Source of the DNA: SZAS-79 sp965279075
GTDB lineage: Bacteria > Pseudomonadota > Gammaproteobacteria > Burkholderiales > SG8-39
NCBI GenBank assembly: GCA_965279075.1
Contig: CBDIHI010000011.1
Span: 248,001-312,000 of the forward strand
DNA: 64,000 nt
Direction: 5' to 3'
Shown here: one piece after another, positions 48,803 through 57,790 of the stretch
How positions within the stretch are numbered: the stretch's first letter is position 1
Layout: the number at the start of each line of letters is the position of its first letter
Made by a program: the position numbers and the translations under genes
Notes under the pieces: generated by a model
The model's database searches: none
What the model was told of the DNA's origin: nothing
What the model saw: the letters and a program-made list of their open reading frames with translations, nothing else

Positions 48803-49771
48803 ATGAAGACACTGATGCACGGAGTGCTCGCCGCGGCGTTTGCGGGATTCGCCGCCTCCGCCTTTGCCCAGGCTTTCCCCGACAAGCCGGTCAAGGTGAT
48901 CATTCCTTACGCGCCGGGCGGAGGCACCGACAACCTGATCCGCACGATCGCGCCCAGCGTCAGCGCGGCCATGGGCCAGTCGCTGGTGATCGAGAACCGC
49001 CCGGGCGGCAATACTTTCATCGGCACCGAACTCGTGACCAAGGCGGCGCCGGACGGGTATACGATCCTCGCGACCGACACGGCAGTGCTCGTGAACCCGG
49101 GCCTGTTCCGCGCCAAGGTGCCGTTCGACACGGCGAAGTCGCTCACGGGCCTGACGATGATGGCCTACGCGCCGGTGCTCCTCGTCACCCATCCCTCGGT
49201 GCCGGCCACCACGCTGCCCGAACTGCTTGCGCTGGCGCGGGCGAAGCCCGGGTCGCTCAGCTATGCCTCCGGAGGCTCTGGAACTTCGACCCACCTCGCG
49301 GCCGAACTGATGAAGCTGGCCGCCAACGTCAACATCCTGCACATCCCGTACAAGGGCACCGGGCCGGCGATGACCGACCTGCTGGGCGGGCAGGTCAGCA
49401 TGCAGTTCGCCGGCATCAGCTCCGCCCGGACCCATGTCGAGGCGGGCCGCCTGCGCGCGCTCGCGGTCACCAGCCGGGAGCGCAACCCGGCCATGCCGAC
49501 CGTGCCCACGTTCGAGGAATTCGGCCTCAAGGGCGTGGACGCCGACTCGTACTGGGGCGTCTACGCGCCGTCCGGCACGCCGCCGGCCGTGCTCGCCGCG
49601 CTAAACAGGCATTTCGTGGCGGCGCTGCGCAGCCCCGCACATGCCGAGAAGCTCGCGGCGCTCGGGTACCTCCCGATCGCGAACACCCAGCAGGAGCACA
49701 CGCAGCAGATGCAGGCCATGATCGCGCGCTGGATCGACGTGATCGACAAGCTCAAGATCAGCTCGGAGTGA
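48803..49771 (+). CDS. Bug/TctC-family binding protein
   Basis: A 322-residue periplasmic binding protein, signal peptide ending SAFAQAFP, then IPYAPGGGTDNLIRT, IENRPGGNT (changed from the usual GAGG), KAAPDGYTIL and HIPYKGTGP. GAGGAG precedes the ATG. The stop overlaps the SDR start. First of three Bug genes in the operon. Confidence 0.9.
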   Translation: MKTLMHGVLAAAFAGFAASAFAQAFPDKPVKVIIPYAPGGGTDNLIRTIAPSVSAAMGQSLVIENRPGGNTFIGTELVTKAAPDGYTILATDTAVLVNPGLFRAKVPFDTAKSLTGLTMMAYAPVLLVTHPSVPATTLPELLALARAKPGSLSYASGGSGTSTHLAAELMKLAANVNILHIPYKGTGPAMTDLLGGQVSMQFAGISSARTHVEAGRLRALAVTSRERNPAMPTVPTFEEFGLKGVDADSYWGVYAPSGTPPAVLAALNRHFVAALRSPAHAEKLAALGYLPIANTQQEHTQQMQAMIARWIDVIDKLKISSE

Positions 49772-50496
49772 ACGTGCCCAGGCTCATCGCGGTCGTCACC
49801 GGCGGCACCGCCGGCATAGGGGAGGGCATCTGCCGGCACCTGCTCGCGGCCGGTGCCACCGTCATCAACGTCGATATCGCCAGGCCGGGGGCCCTGCCGG
49901 CAGGCGATTACCATTTCGTGCAGGCGGACCTCACCGACTCCGCGGCGACCCGCGGGGCCGCCGCGGACATCGCCCGGCGGTTCCAGGTCAACGTGCTGGT
50001 GAACAACGCCGGGTTCCCGACGCCGGGCCTGCTGGAGGAGGTCACCGACGAGGCGTTCGACCACGGCGTGAACCTGCACCTGCGCGCCGCGGTGATCTTC
50101 ATGCAGGCCTTCCTGCCGGCCATGAAGGCGCAGCGCTTCGGTCGCGTCGTGAACATGTCCTCGCGCTCGATCCACGGCAAGAAGGCGCGTACCGTGTACT
50201 CGGGCACGAAGGCGGCGCTGGTGGCCTTCACGCGCAGCTGGGCGCTGGAGTTCGGCGAGTCCGGGATCACGGTCAACGCCATCTCGCCGGGGCCGGTGCT
50301 GACGGAGCTCTTCATGAAGAACAACCCGCCCGAAGTCGCGCAGAAGCTCGTCGGCATGTGCGTGGTCGGCCGGGGCGGCACGCCCGACGACGTCGCGCGT
50401 GCCGCGATGTTCTTCATTTCCCCGGACAACGGTTACGTAACGGGGCAGCTGCTGCACGTTTGCGGCGGCTCCTCGCTCGGAGGTGCGCCATGGTGA
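49768..50496 (+). CDS. Short-chain dehydrogenase/reductase
   Basis: A 242-residue classical SDR: cofactor motif TGGTAGIGEGI, VNNAG, catalytic Ser in NMSSRS, Tyr and Lys in VYSGTKAALVAF, and the ISPGPVLTE segment. It oxidises or reduces a hydroxyl/keto group with NAD(P). The start is a GTG overlapping the Bug stop (GTGA); a second GTG lies 2 codons later. The stop overlaps the next Bug gene by 7 bp. Confidence 0.9.
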   Translation: MNVPRLIAVVTGGTAGIGEGICRHLLAAGATVINVDIARPGALPAGDYHFVQADLTDSAATRGAAADIARRFQVNVLVNNAGFPTPGLLEEVTDEAFDHGVNLHLRAAVIFMQAFLPAMKAQRFGRVVNMSSRSIHGKKARTVYSGTKAALVAFTRSWALEFGESGITVNAISPGPVLTELFMKNNPPEVAQKLVGMCVVGRGGTPDDVARAAMFFISPDNGYVTGQLLHVCGGSSLGGAPW

Positions 50497-51461
50497 TTTT
50501 CCGCAGGGTCCTTTTCCTCGCTGCCGCAGCGTTTGCGATGAATGCGGGCGCACAGTCCGGCTGGCCGGAGAAGCCGGTGCGCATCATGGTGCCATTCGCC
50601 CCCGGCGGGCAGACCGACATCATCGGGCGCATCCTCGCCGAGCGCTATACCCAGTTGTGGGGGAAATCGGTGCTGGTCGAGAACAGGATCGGCGCCAGCG
50701 GCAGCATCGGCACGGATGTCGTGGCCAAGTCCCCGCCGGATGGCTACATGCTGCAGATCGCCGCGATCAACACTCACGGCGCGAACCCCGCGCTGTTCGG
50801 TTCCAAGCTGCCGTACGACCCGGTGAAGGACTTCACGCCGATCATCTGGGTGAACTCGAGCATCAACGTGCTGGTGGTCAACCCGAACTCGCCCTTCAGG
50901 AACCTGCGCGAACTGCTCGACTACGCCAAGGCCAATCCCGGCAAGCTCACCTTCGGCACCGCGGGGAGCGGCTCGTCGATGCACCTGTTCATGGAGGTGC
51001 TGAAGATGATGACCGCCACCGACATCACGCACGTGCCGTACAAGGGCAGCGGGCCGGCGGGACAGGACGTGATGGGCAACCAGATCACGATGGTGTTCGA
51101 CTCGATGCCGGGCGCCTGGCCTTTCGTGCAGTCGGGCCGCTTCAAGGCGCTCGCCGTCAGCAGCGGCAAGCGCGCGCCGAATGCGCCCGACGTGCCCACC
51201 GTCGCCGAGAACGGCGTGCCAGGCTACGACTACGTCTCGTGGCTCGGCCTCGTGGGCCCCGCAGGCATGCCGCGGGACCTCGTCGCGAGGATCAATGCCG
51301 ACACCAACCGCCTGCTGCAGACGGCCGAGGTGAAGGACCGGTTCGACAAGCTCGGCACCGTGCCGGTCGGGGGGACGCCCGAGGAGTTCGGCGCCTACAT
51401 CAGGAACCAGGTCGCCACCTGGCACAAGGTCGTGAGGGCCTCCGGTGCCAAGGTCGAATAG
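50490..51461 (+). CDS. Bug/TctC-family binding protein
   Basis: A 323-residue periplasmic binding protein: signal peptide ending NAGAQSGWP, VPFAPGGQTDIIGRI, VENRIGASG, KSPPDGYML and HVPYKGSGP. AGGTG precedes the ATG at 50490, which lies within the SDR gene end. The C-terminus overlaps the hydroxyacyl-CoA dehydrogenase start by 17 bp. Second Bug gene of the operon. Confidence 0.9.
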   Translation: MVIFRRVLFLAAAAFAMNAGAQSGWPEKPVRIMVPFAPGGQTDIIGRILAERYTQLWGKSVLVENRIGASGSIGTDVVAKSPPDGYMLQIAAINTHGANPALFGSKLPYDPVKDFTPIIWVNSSINVLVVNPNSPFRNLRELLDYAKANPGKLTFGTAGSGSSMHLFMEVLKMMTATDITHVPYKGSGPAGQDVMGNQITMVFDSMPGAWPFVQSGRFKALAVSSGKRAPNAPDVPTVAENGVPGYDYVSWLGLVGPAGMPRDLVARINADTNRLLQTAEVKDRFDKLGTVPVGGTPEEFGAYIRNQVATWHKVVRASGAKVE

Positions 51462-52392
51462 CAGGCTGCGCCGCGTGGTCGTCGTCGGCGCCGGTCGCAT
51501 GGGCGCCGACATCGCGATTGCGTTCGTTCGCAGCGGCTGGCGCTGCGAGGTCGTCGAAACCGGCACGGCGGTCAGGAATCGCGCCACCGCGTACTGGGCG
51601 AAGGAGGCGAAGCGCCTGAAGGCGGCCACGGCGATGAAGCGCATCACCGTCCATGCCGGGCTCGACGCCGTGGCCTGGAAGGACGCCGACCTGGTCATCG
51701 AGGCGGTATTCGAGGACCTTGCGCTGAAGCACCGCCTGTTGAGCGACATCGAGCCGCGGGTGCGGGCCGACACCCTGATCGTCACAAACACCTCCGGACT
51801 CAGGGTCCGGGACGTGGTGAAACCCCTCAAGCGCCAGGCGCGCAGCGCCGGCCTGCATTTCAGCGTGCCGGCCCACGTGATGCTGGTGGTCGAGGTCACG
51901 CGCGGGCCGAAGACTTCCGATGCGACGATGAAGAAGCTGCTCGGGTGGATGGACGCGATGGGCAAGGTCCCTGTGGTGCTGAATCGCGACATTCCCGGGA
52001 TGCTGATCAACCGCATCCAGCACGCCATGTACCGCGAGATCTACCACCTGATCGATTCGGGGATCACGACCGCGGTCGACGTGGACCGTGCGGTGAGGTT
52101 CGGCTTCGGTTTTCGCTACAACATCCTCGGGCCCGTGGTTTCGCGCGACATCCACGGCCTGCCCGTGCACCTTGCGACCTCGAAGAACCTGTATCCGACG
52201 CTGCACAACGGCCGCACGCCGAGCAGGACGCTGCAAAAGCTGGTCAATCAGGGCCACCACGGCGTGACTACGGGCCGTGGGTTCTACACCTGGGACCCGA
52301 AGACCGTCGAGAAGCGCCTGACCGAATTCACGCGGATGCTGGAAGCCGGGATCTCCCGGATCAAGCGCCGCGGCCAACCTACGGAGTTCTGA
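51445..52392 (+). CDS. 3-hydroxyacyl-CoA dehydrogenase-family enzyme
   Basis: A 315-residue HCDH-type enzyme. NAD motif VVVVGAGRMGADIAIAFVRSG, the ADLVIEAVFEDLALKHRLL segment, the catalytic-His region LHFSVPAHVMLVVEV, and a C-terminal helical domain with IPGMLINRIQHAMYREIYHL. Single-domain length fits carnitine- or hydroxyacyl-CoA dehydrogenases rather than the multifunctional FadB. The start is a GTG within the Bug gene end. It would oxidise a beta-hydroxy acid or its CoA ester. Confidence 0.85.
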   Translation: MPRSNSRLRRVVVVGAGRMGADIAIAFVRSGWRCEVVETGTAVRNRATAYWAKEAKRLKAATAMKRITVHAGLDAVAWKDADLVIEAVFEDLALKHRLLSDIEPRVRADTLIVTNTSGLRVRDVVKPLKRQARSAGLHFSVPAHVMLVVEVTRGPKTSDATMKKLLGWMDAMGKVPVVLNRDIPGMLINRIQHAMYREIYHLIDSGITTAVDVDRAVRFGFGFRYNILGPVVSRDIHGLPVHLATSKNLYPTLHNGRTPSRTLQKLVNQGHHGVTTGRGFYTWDPKTVEKRLTEFTRMLEAGISRIKRRGQPTEF

Positions 52393-52397
52393 ACATC

Positions 52398-52955
52398 ATG
52401 GCGAGACTGCCCCTGCCGGGCTTCAAGGACAGCCCTGGGCTCGAAACGGCCCTGGACGAAATCAAGGCGACCCGCGGGTTCGTCTCCAACGCGCTGCGCA
52501 CGCTGGGCCATGCGCCCGGCGGCCTGCTGCACTTCGCGCGCGTCGGTGAGTACGTGAAATACAAGACCGACCTGCCGGAACGCCTGCGCGAGCTGACGAT
52601 CCTGACCGCCGCGCGCGGTGTGCCCTACGCATGGACACACCACCAGCCGCTCGCCGTGCAGGCCGGCATCGCCGAAGCGGCCGTGAGCCAGATAGGCGAA
52701 GGCAAGGTCCCCGCGATCCTGCCGGCCAACGAACAGGCGATCGTGGCTTTCGTGATGGCCCTCGGTTCGCTGACGGTGACCGACGCGATCATGGATGCGA
52801 TGAAGCAGCACTTTTCGCCGCGCCAGATCGTCGACGTCGCGATGTCGGCGTCCTACTACGGCGCCCTCGGCCGCATGGTGGTCGCGCTGGGCGTTGACCT
52901 CGACGACCCGGCCGCGCTGCAGGCCGAGCGCGACTGGCAGAAAGGCAGGACCTGA
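52398..52955 (+). CDS. Carboxymuconolactone-decarboxylase-family protein
   Basis: A 185-residue CMD/AhpD-like helical protein. The core segment RELTILTAARGVPYAWTHHQ matches the family, but the paired Cys of AhpD peroxidase-type members is absent; His-His stands in that loop, as in the decarboxylase-type members. It may decarboxylate or isomerise a ring-derived acid. It starts 5 nt after the dehydrogenase gene. Confidence 0.82.
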   Translation: MARLPLPGFKDSPGLETALDEIKATRGFVSNALRTLGHAPGGLLHFARVGEYVKYKTDLPERLRELTILTAARGVPYAWTHHQPLAVQAGIAEAAVSQIGEGKVPAILPANEQAIVAFVMALGSLTVTDAIMDAMKQHFSPRQIVDVAMSASYYGALGRMVVALGVDLDDPAALQAERDWQKGRT

Positions 52956-52966
52956 CCATCGCAACG

Positions 52967-54574
52967 GTGGCGCCTGCGCTGAAGGCGGTGGCCGCTCCCG
53001 AGCCGCCGCCGGCCTTCAATTTCGCGGGCGACGTGGTGTACCGCCGCGCAAAGGAGACGCCGGAGGCGGTGGCGACGCTCGCGATACGCGCAGACGGCAG
53101 TACGGAGGAATGGACCTTCTCCCGCATTGTCGCCGCGGCACGAGGGCTTGCCGGTACGCTGGCCGGGGCCGGCATCGCCAAGGGGGACCGGGTGCTGCTC
53201 TTCATGGACCGCACGCCCGACTGGCAGGCGGCGATGACGGCGTGCCTGCACCTCGGTGCGATTCCCGTGCCTTGCGTCACCCAGGTCACGACGGAAGAGG
53301 TGTCCTACCGGGTGGAGGCGAGCGGCGCGCTGGGCGCGATCTGCGACCGTCGCTACGTGGATCGCTTCGGTGCCGCGGGCGGGAGCCTGCGCGCATGCGT
53401 GGCCCGCGGCGGCGCCCCCGGGTGGATCGATTTCGCCGACGCGACCCGGGGCGACGGTGCGGGGGTTCCCGTCGAGCCCATGGCCGCGAACGACCCGGCG
53501 CTGATGTACTTCACCTCCGGCTCCTCCGGGCTGCCCAAGGCCGTCATGCACGCCATGCGCAGCGTCTACGTGCGTTCGTGCCAGCCCTGGCGGCAGCTGG
53601 GCGTGGGTCCCGGCGACCTGATCTGGACCACCAGCGACACCGGCTGGACCCGCGCGGGCAGTTGCCTCGTATTCGGGGCATGGATGAACGGCGCCGTCGC
53701 GCTGATGCACGAAAGCCCGCCCGAACCCGCCGCGCGCGTCGATATCCTCGAGCGGCACGGCGTGACGATCTTCGGCGCTGTCACGACCGAACTGAGACTG
53801 ATCCTCGCCGAAGCGGTCAGGCGCCCGCTGCCGAAGCTGCGCTGGACACTGTCGGCCGGCGAGGCGATGACCGCCGAGATGGCGATGCGCTGGGGCGAAT
53901 TCTCCGGGCGGCCGCTGCTGGTGGGTTACGGCCAGAGCGAGACGCCGACCGCCACGCTCACCGACCCGGCCACGCCCGCGATCAACGGCATGATCGGCAG
54001 GCCCATGGCCGGCAACCAGGTCTGCATCGTCGACCCGGACGGTCGCGAATGCGCGCCGGGCGTCCAGGGCGACATCGCATTTGCCGCGTCGGATCCCGGC
54101 CTCATGCTCGGCTACTGGAAGGACGGCGCGGCGCAGATGCCGCTGCGCGCCGGGCGCTGGCACCTGTCGGGCGACGTCGGCTACCGCGACCAGGCGGGGG
54201 ACCTGTACTTCGTCGGGCGCGACGACGACATCATCAGTTCCTCCGGCTACCGTATCGGCCCGACGGAAGTCGAGAACGCGCTCACACTGCACCCCGCGGT
54301 GGCGGAGTGCGCCGTGGTGGCCAGTCCCGATGAGCTGCGCGGCGAGGTCGTGAAGGCCGTCGTGGTGCTGCGTCCCGGAACCCGCGGGGACGAAGCCCTC
54401 GCCGGCGAGCTGCAGGACCACGTGAAGCAGCGGATCGCCCCCTACAAGTACCCGCGCAAGGTCGAGTTCGTGGAGGCGCTGCCGCGCACCGTTTCAGGCA
54501 AGATCTCGCGCCGGCTGCTGCGCGATGCAGAATTCAAAGCCAGTGTCCCGTCCAACGTTCCCGGAGGTTTGTGA
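52967..54574 (+). CDS. AMP-forming acyl-CoA ligase
   Basis: A 535-residue ANL-superfamily ligase. P-loop TSGSSGLPKAVMH, SAGEAM region, YGQSETPT, GDVGYRDQAGDLYFVGRDDD and the C-terminal Lys in RTVSGKISRR. The order and length resemble medium-chain or aryl-acid ligases. It would activate the pathway acid with ATP and CoA, consistent with the hydroxyacyl-CoA dehydrogenase upstream. The start, GTG at 52967, has no clear ribosome site and is uncertain. Confidence 0.88.
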   Translation: MAPALKAVAAPEPPPAFNFAGDVVYRRAKETPEAVATLAIRADGSTEEWTFSRIVAAARGLAGTLAGAGIAKGDRVLLFMDRTPDWQAAMTACLHLGAIPVPCVTQVTTEEVSYRVEASGALGAICDRRYVDRFGAAGGSLRACVARGGAPGWIDFADATRGDGAGVPVEPMAANDPALMYFTSGSSGLPKAVMHAMRSVYVRSCQPWRQLGVGPGDLIWTTSDTGWTRAGSCLVFGAWMNGAVALMHESPPEPAARVDILERHGVTIFGAVTTELRLILAEAVRRPLPKLRWTLSAGEAMTAEMAMRWGEFSGRPLLVGYGQSETPTATLTDPATPAINGMIGRPMAGNQVCIVDPDGRECAPGVQGDIAFAASDPGLMLGYWKDGAAQMPLRAGRWHLSGDVGYRDQAGDLYFVGRDDDIISSSGYRIGPTEVENALTLHPAVAECAVVASPDELRGEVVKAVVVLRPGTRGDEALAGELQDHVKQRIAPYKYPRKVEFVEALPRTVSGKISRRLLRDAEFKASVPSNVPGGL

Positions 54575-55536
54575 TGAAGAAAATCCTCGCTGTCCTGTGT
54601 GCCACAGTGGCAACGCTGGTCGCGCCCTGCGCCGCCGCGCAATCCTGGCCGACCAAGCCGCTGCGCATGATCATCCCCTACCCGCCGGGCGGCGCGACCG
54701 ACATCCTCGGGCGCCTGATCAGCGCAAAACTCGGGCCGATGATCGGCCAGACGGTCGTCGTTGAGAACAAGGCCGGCGCCTCGGGAAACCTCGGCTTCGA
54801 CTTCGTCGCGAAGTCCGCGCCCGACGGCTACACGCTGCTGACCGGCACCGCGAACCTGACGATCGCGCCCGCGTTCTCGTCGAAGCTGCCGTTCAACGTG
54901 TTGACCGACTTCTCGCCGATCTCGCAGATCGTCTCTTCGCAGAACTTTCTCGTGGTGCGGCCGACACTGCCCGCGAACAACGTGAGGGAGCTGATCGCGC
55001 ACGCCAAGGCCAATCCCGGCAAGCTCACCTACGGTTCGTCGGGCATCGGCACGCCCCTGCTGTGCATCGAGATCCTCAAGAGCCTCGCCGGCCTCGACAT
55101 CGTCCATGTCCCGTACAAAGGCGACACGCCCGCGCTCACGGACCTGATGGGCGGGCAGATCGACATGTACTGCTCGACCATCGTCGGCGAGATCGGCTTC
55201 GTGAAGGCCGGCAAGCTTCGCGGGCTGGGCGTCACCTCCAGGAAGCGTTCGGACACGATTCCGGACGTGCCCACCATCGAGGAGGCCGGGGTGCCGGGCT
55301 ACGAGCTGTCGTCGTGGTACGGGATCCTTGCGGCCGCGGGCACGCCGCGCCCCATCGTCGACCAGCTGAATGCCGCGATCGTCAGGATCGTGGCCATGCC
55401 CGACGTGCAGAAGGTCATGATCGACGGCGGGTCCGAGCCGCAGTCGAGCACGCCGGACGAGTTCACGGCGCGCATCCGCTCCGACGTGGCGAAGTTCGCG
55501 GCGGTGGTGAAGAACGCCGGCATCAAGGCCGAGTGA
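54571..55536 (+). CDS. Bug/TctC-family binding protein
   Basis: A 321-residue periplasmic binding protein: signal peptide ending CAAAQSWP, IPYPPGGATDILGRL, VENKAGASG, KSAPDGYTLL and HVPYKGDTP. The start is GTG-ATG overlapping the ligase stop; GGAGGTT precedes it. Third Bug gene in the operon. Confidence 0.9.
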   Translation: MMKKILAVLCATVATLVAPCAAAQSWPTKPLRMIIPYPPGGATDILGRLISAKLGPMIGQTVVVENKAGASGNLGFDFVAKSAPDGYTLLTGTANLTIAPAFSSKLPFNVLTDFSPISQIVSSQNFLVVRPTLPANNVRELIAHAKANPGKLTYGSSGIGTPLLCIEILKSLAGLDIVHVPYKGDTPALTDLMGGQIDMYCSTIVGEIGFVKAGKLRGLGVTSRKRSDTIPDVPTIEEAGVPGYELSSWYGILAAAGTPRPIVDQLNAAIVRIVAMPDVQKVMIDGGSEPQSSTPDEFTARIRSDVAKFAAVVKNAGIKAE

Positions 55537-55550
55537 GCGGGGCTGCGCAC

Positions 55551-56969
55551 ATGGATGCCGTCGAAAACCTCCTCGACATGGGGCTTGGGACCCGGTTCGG
55601 GGACCTCCCGCCGGAAGTCGTCGAGCGCACCCGCATGGCCGTGCTCGATACGCTGGGCGCGGCCGTCTCGGGCATCAGCGGCGAGGGCGTGGCGCCGCTC
55701 GCCGCGATGTACGCCGACTGGGGCGGCAAGGCCGAGGCTACCGCGCTGCCGCTCGGCGCGATGCTGCCCATGCCCGCGGCAGCCATGCTCAACGGCCTCG
55801 CCGGGCGCGCCTGGGACCTCGACGACGTGCACGAGCAGAACACCTGCCACGTGAACGTCAATGTGGTGCCGGCAGCGCTCGCGCTGGCCGAGGGACGCGG
55901 CCCCGTCGGCGGCAGGGACTTCCTCACCGCCGTGGCCGTGGGCGCGGAGATGGTGTGCCGCACCTCCGCCGCGTCGCGCATCAGCTTCAGCGAGACCGGC
56001 AGTTCGATGAGCTACCAGTGCGGCTTCTACGGCGCGGCGCTGGCGAGCGCCCGCCTGCTGGGGCTGTCGAAGGACGCGGCGCGGCATGCGCTTGGCATCG
56101 CGCATGCGCGGATCGCCGGCAACCAGCAGGGCTACGTCGCCGGGGCGATGACGGTCAGGCTCATGCAGGGCGTGGCGGTGGAGGGCGGGCTGCTGTCCGC
56201 GCTGATGGCCGAGCGCGGGGTCACCGGGTCGACGGAGATCCTCGAAGGGAAGTTCGGATACTTCCCCGTCTACCACCGCGGCAAGTACGACCGCAACGCG
56301 CTCATCGACGGGCTCGGCAGGACCTGGCTGCTGATGGAGGTGTCGATCAAGCCGCCCTACCCGTGCTGCAAGTACACGCACGGCCCGATCGAGGCCACGG
56401 TCGAGGCGATGAAGGACCTCGGCATCGGCGCCGACGGCATCGAGAAGATCACCGTCAGGGTCACCAATCGGGAGGTGCACGACCTGGTGTGCCTGTCGAG
56501 GGAGCGCAAGTGGGATCCGCAGAGCCTGACCGATGCGCAGTTCAGCCTGCCGTTCACCGTCGCCTATGCGGCGGCCAATGGCGGCGTGGGTGTCGAGACG
56601 TTCCAGCCGTCGGGCCTTGCGAACGTCGGCGCACGAGCATTGCTGCCGAAAGTGGAGGCCATCCTCGACATGTCGGCGCAGGGCGAAGGGCGCGGCACGT
56701 TTCCCATGCCGGGTATCGTCACCATCCGGGCGAAATCCGGGCGCAGCGTCGACAAGACCGTCACGTACGTCAAGGGACACCCGAAAAACCCGATGACCTT
56801 CGACGACGTTGCGGCCAAGTTCCGCATCTGCGCCGGGCTCGGCCGCCCGGATTGGACCGGTGCCGACGAGGTTATCGAGGCGGTACGCCGCATCGAGCGC
56901 ATGCAGGACACCGGCGAACTCGCGCGCATGTGCGCCGGCCGATCCCTGGCGCACCTGAAGAGGGCCTGA
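55551..56969 (+). CDS. MmgE/PrpD-family protein (second copy)
   Basis: A 472-residue MmgE/PrpD protein, clearly different in sequence from the first copy: RTRMAVLDTLGAAVSGISGEG, GRAWDLDDVHEQNTCHVNV and the lid segment KPPYPCCKYTHGPIEATVEA. An in-frame GTG at 55533 overlaps the Bug stop and may be the real start. With the first copy it frames the central enzymes. Two PrpD-type activities, such as epimerase and dehydratase steps, may be needed (inference). Confidence 0.85.
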   Translation: MDAVENLLDMGLGTRFGDLPPEVVERTRMAVLDTLGAAVSGISGEGVAPLAAMYADWGGKAEATALPLGAMLPMPAAAMLNGLAGRAWDLDDVHEQNTCHVNVNVVPAALALAEGRGPVGGRDFLTAVAVGAEMVCRTSAASRISFSETGSSMSYQCGFYGAALASARLLGLSKDAARHALGIAHARIAGNQQGYVAGAMTVRLMQGVAVEGGLLSALMAERGVTGSTEILEGKFGYFPVYHRGKYDRNALIDGLGRTWLLMEVSIKPPYPCCKYTHGPIEATVEAMKDLGIGADGIEKITVRVTNREVHDLVCLSRERKWDPQSLTDAQFSLPFTVAYAAANGGVGVETFQPSGLANVGARALLPKVEAILDMSAQGEGRGTFPMPGIVTIRAKSGRSVDKTVTYVKGHPKNPMTFDDVAAKFRICAGLGRPDWTGADEVIEAVRRIERMQDTGELARMCAGRSLAHLKRA

Positions 56970-56996
56970 AATGCGGAAAATCAAGGGAGGGATGGC

Positions 56997-57779
56997 GTGA
57001 AAAGGCTCGAAGGCAGGGTGGCGTTCCTCGTCGGCGGCGGCGCCGGCATCGCCAAGGTCTGCGCGACGATGTTCTCGCGCGAAGGCGCGAAGGTCATCGT
57101 CACGGACATCAACGCCGCAACCGGCCAGGCGACTGCCGACGCCGTCGTCGCACAGGGTGGGGAGGCGATCTTCGTGAAGATGGACGTCACGGACGAGGCG
57201 AGCGTGGCCGCCGCGGTGAAGGCAGGCGTGGCGAAGTTCGGCAGGATAGACACGCTTTTCAATTCGGCCGGCGGGTCGCTGCCGGCGGATTCGCCGATCA
57301 CCGAGGTGGACATGGCGGTCTGGGACCGCACCATGGTGCTCGACCTCAAGGGCACCATGCTCGCGTGCCGGCAGGTGATCCCGGAGATCGCGAAGGCGGG
57401 CGGCGGTGCCGTGGTGAACATGTCCTCGGGCGCGGGCCTGCGCGGCTCCAACCCGGCGCACATCTACACCGCGGCCAAGGGGGCGATCATCTCGCTGACG
57501 CGCACGCTGGCCGCCTCCTACGCCCACGACAACATCCGCGTGAACTGCATCTGCGCGGGCCGCACGAACACGGAGCGCGTGATCGCGACCTACGGCATGC
57601 CCGGCCAGCCCGGCAGCGCGCCCGACCGGCAGAACGTGACCGAGCAGCTCAAGACCTACCCGTTCTGGATGGGCACGCCCGAGGACGTCGCCGCGATCGC
57701 CCTGTTCCTCGCTTCGAACGAATCGCGCATGATCACCGGTGCGGCGATACCCGCCGACGGCGGGCGCTCGGCCTACTGA
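56997..57779 (+). CDS. Short-chain dehydrogenase/reductase
   Basis: A 260-residue classical SDR: GGGAGIAKVCA cofactor loop (less Gly-rich than normal), FNSAGG, Ser in NMSSGAG, and the catalytic Tyr and Lys in IYTAAKGAIISL. GTG start at 56997 preceded by GGGAGGG. The second SDR of the operon; its partner reaction is unknown. Confidence 0.88.
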   Translation: MKRLEGRVAFLVGGGAGIAKVCATMFSREGAKVIVTDINAATGQATADAVVAQGGEAIFVKMDVTDEASVAAAVKAGVAKFGRIDTLFNSAGGSLPADSPITEVDMAVWDRTMVLDLKGTMLACRQVIPEIAKAGGGAVVNMSSGAGLRGSNPAHIYTAAKGAIISLTRTLAASYAHDNIRVNCICAGRTNTERVIATYGMPGQPGSAPDRQNVTEQLKTYPFWMGTPEDVAAIALFLASNESRMITGAAIPADGGRSAY

Positions 57780-57790
57780 GGAGTCACACG

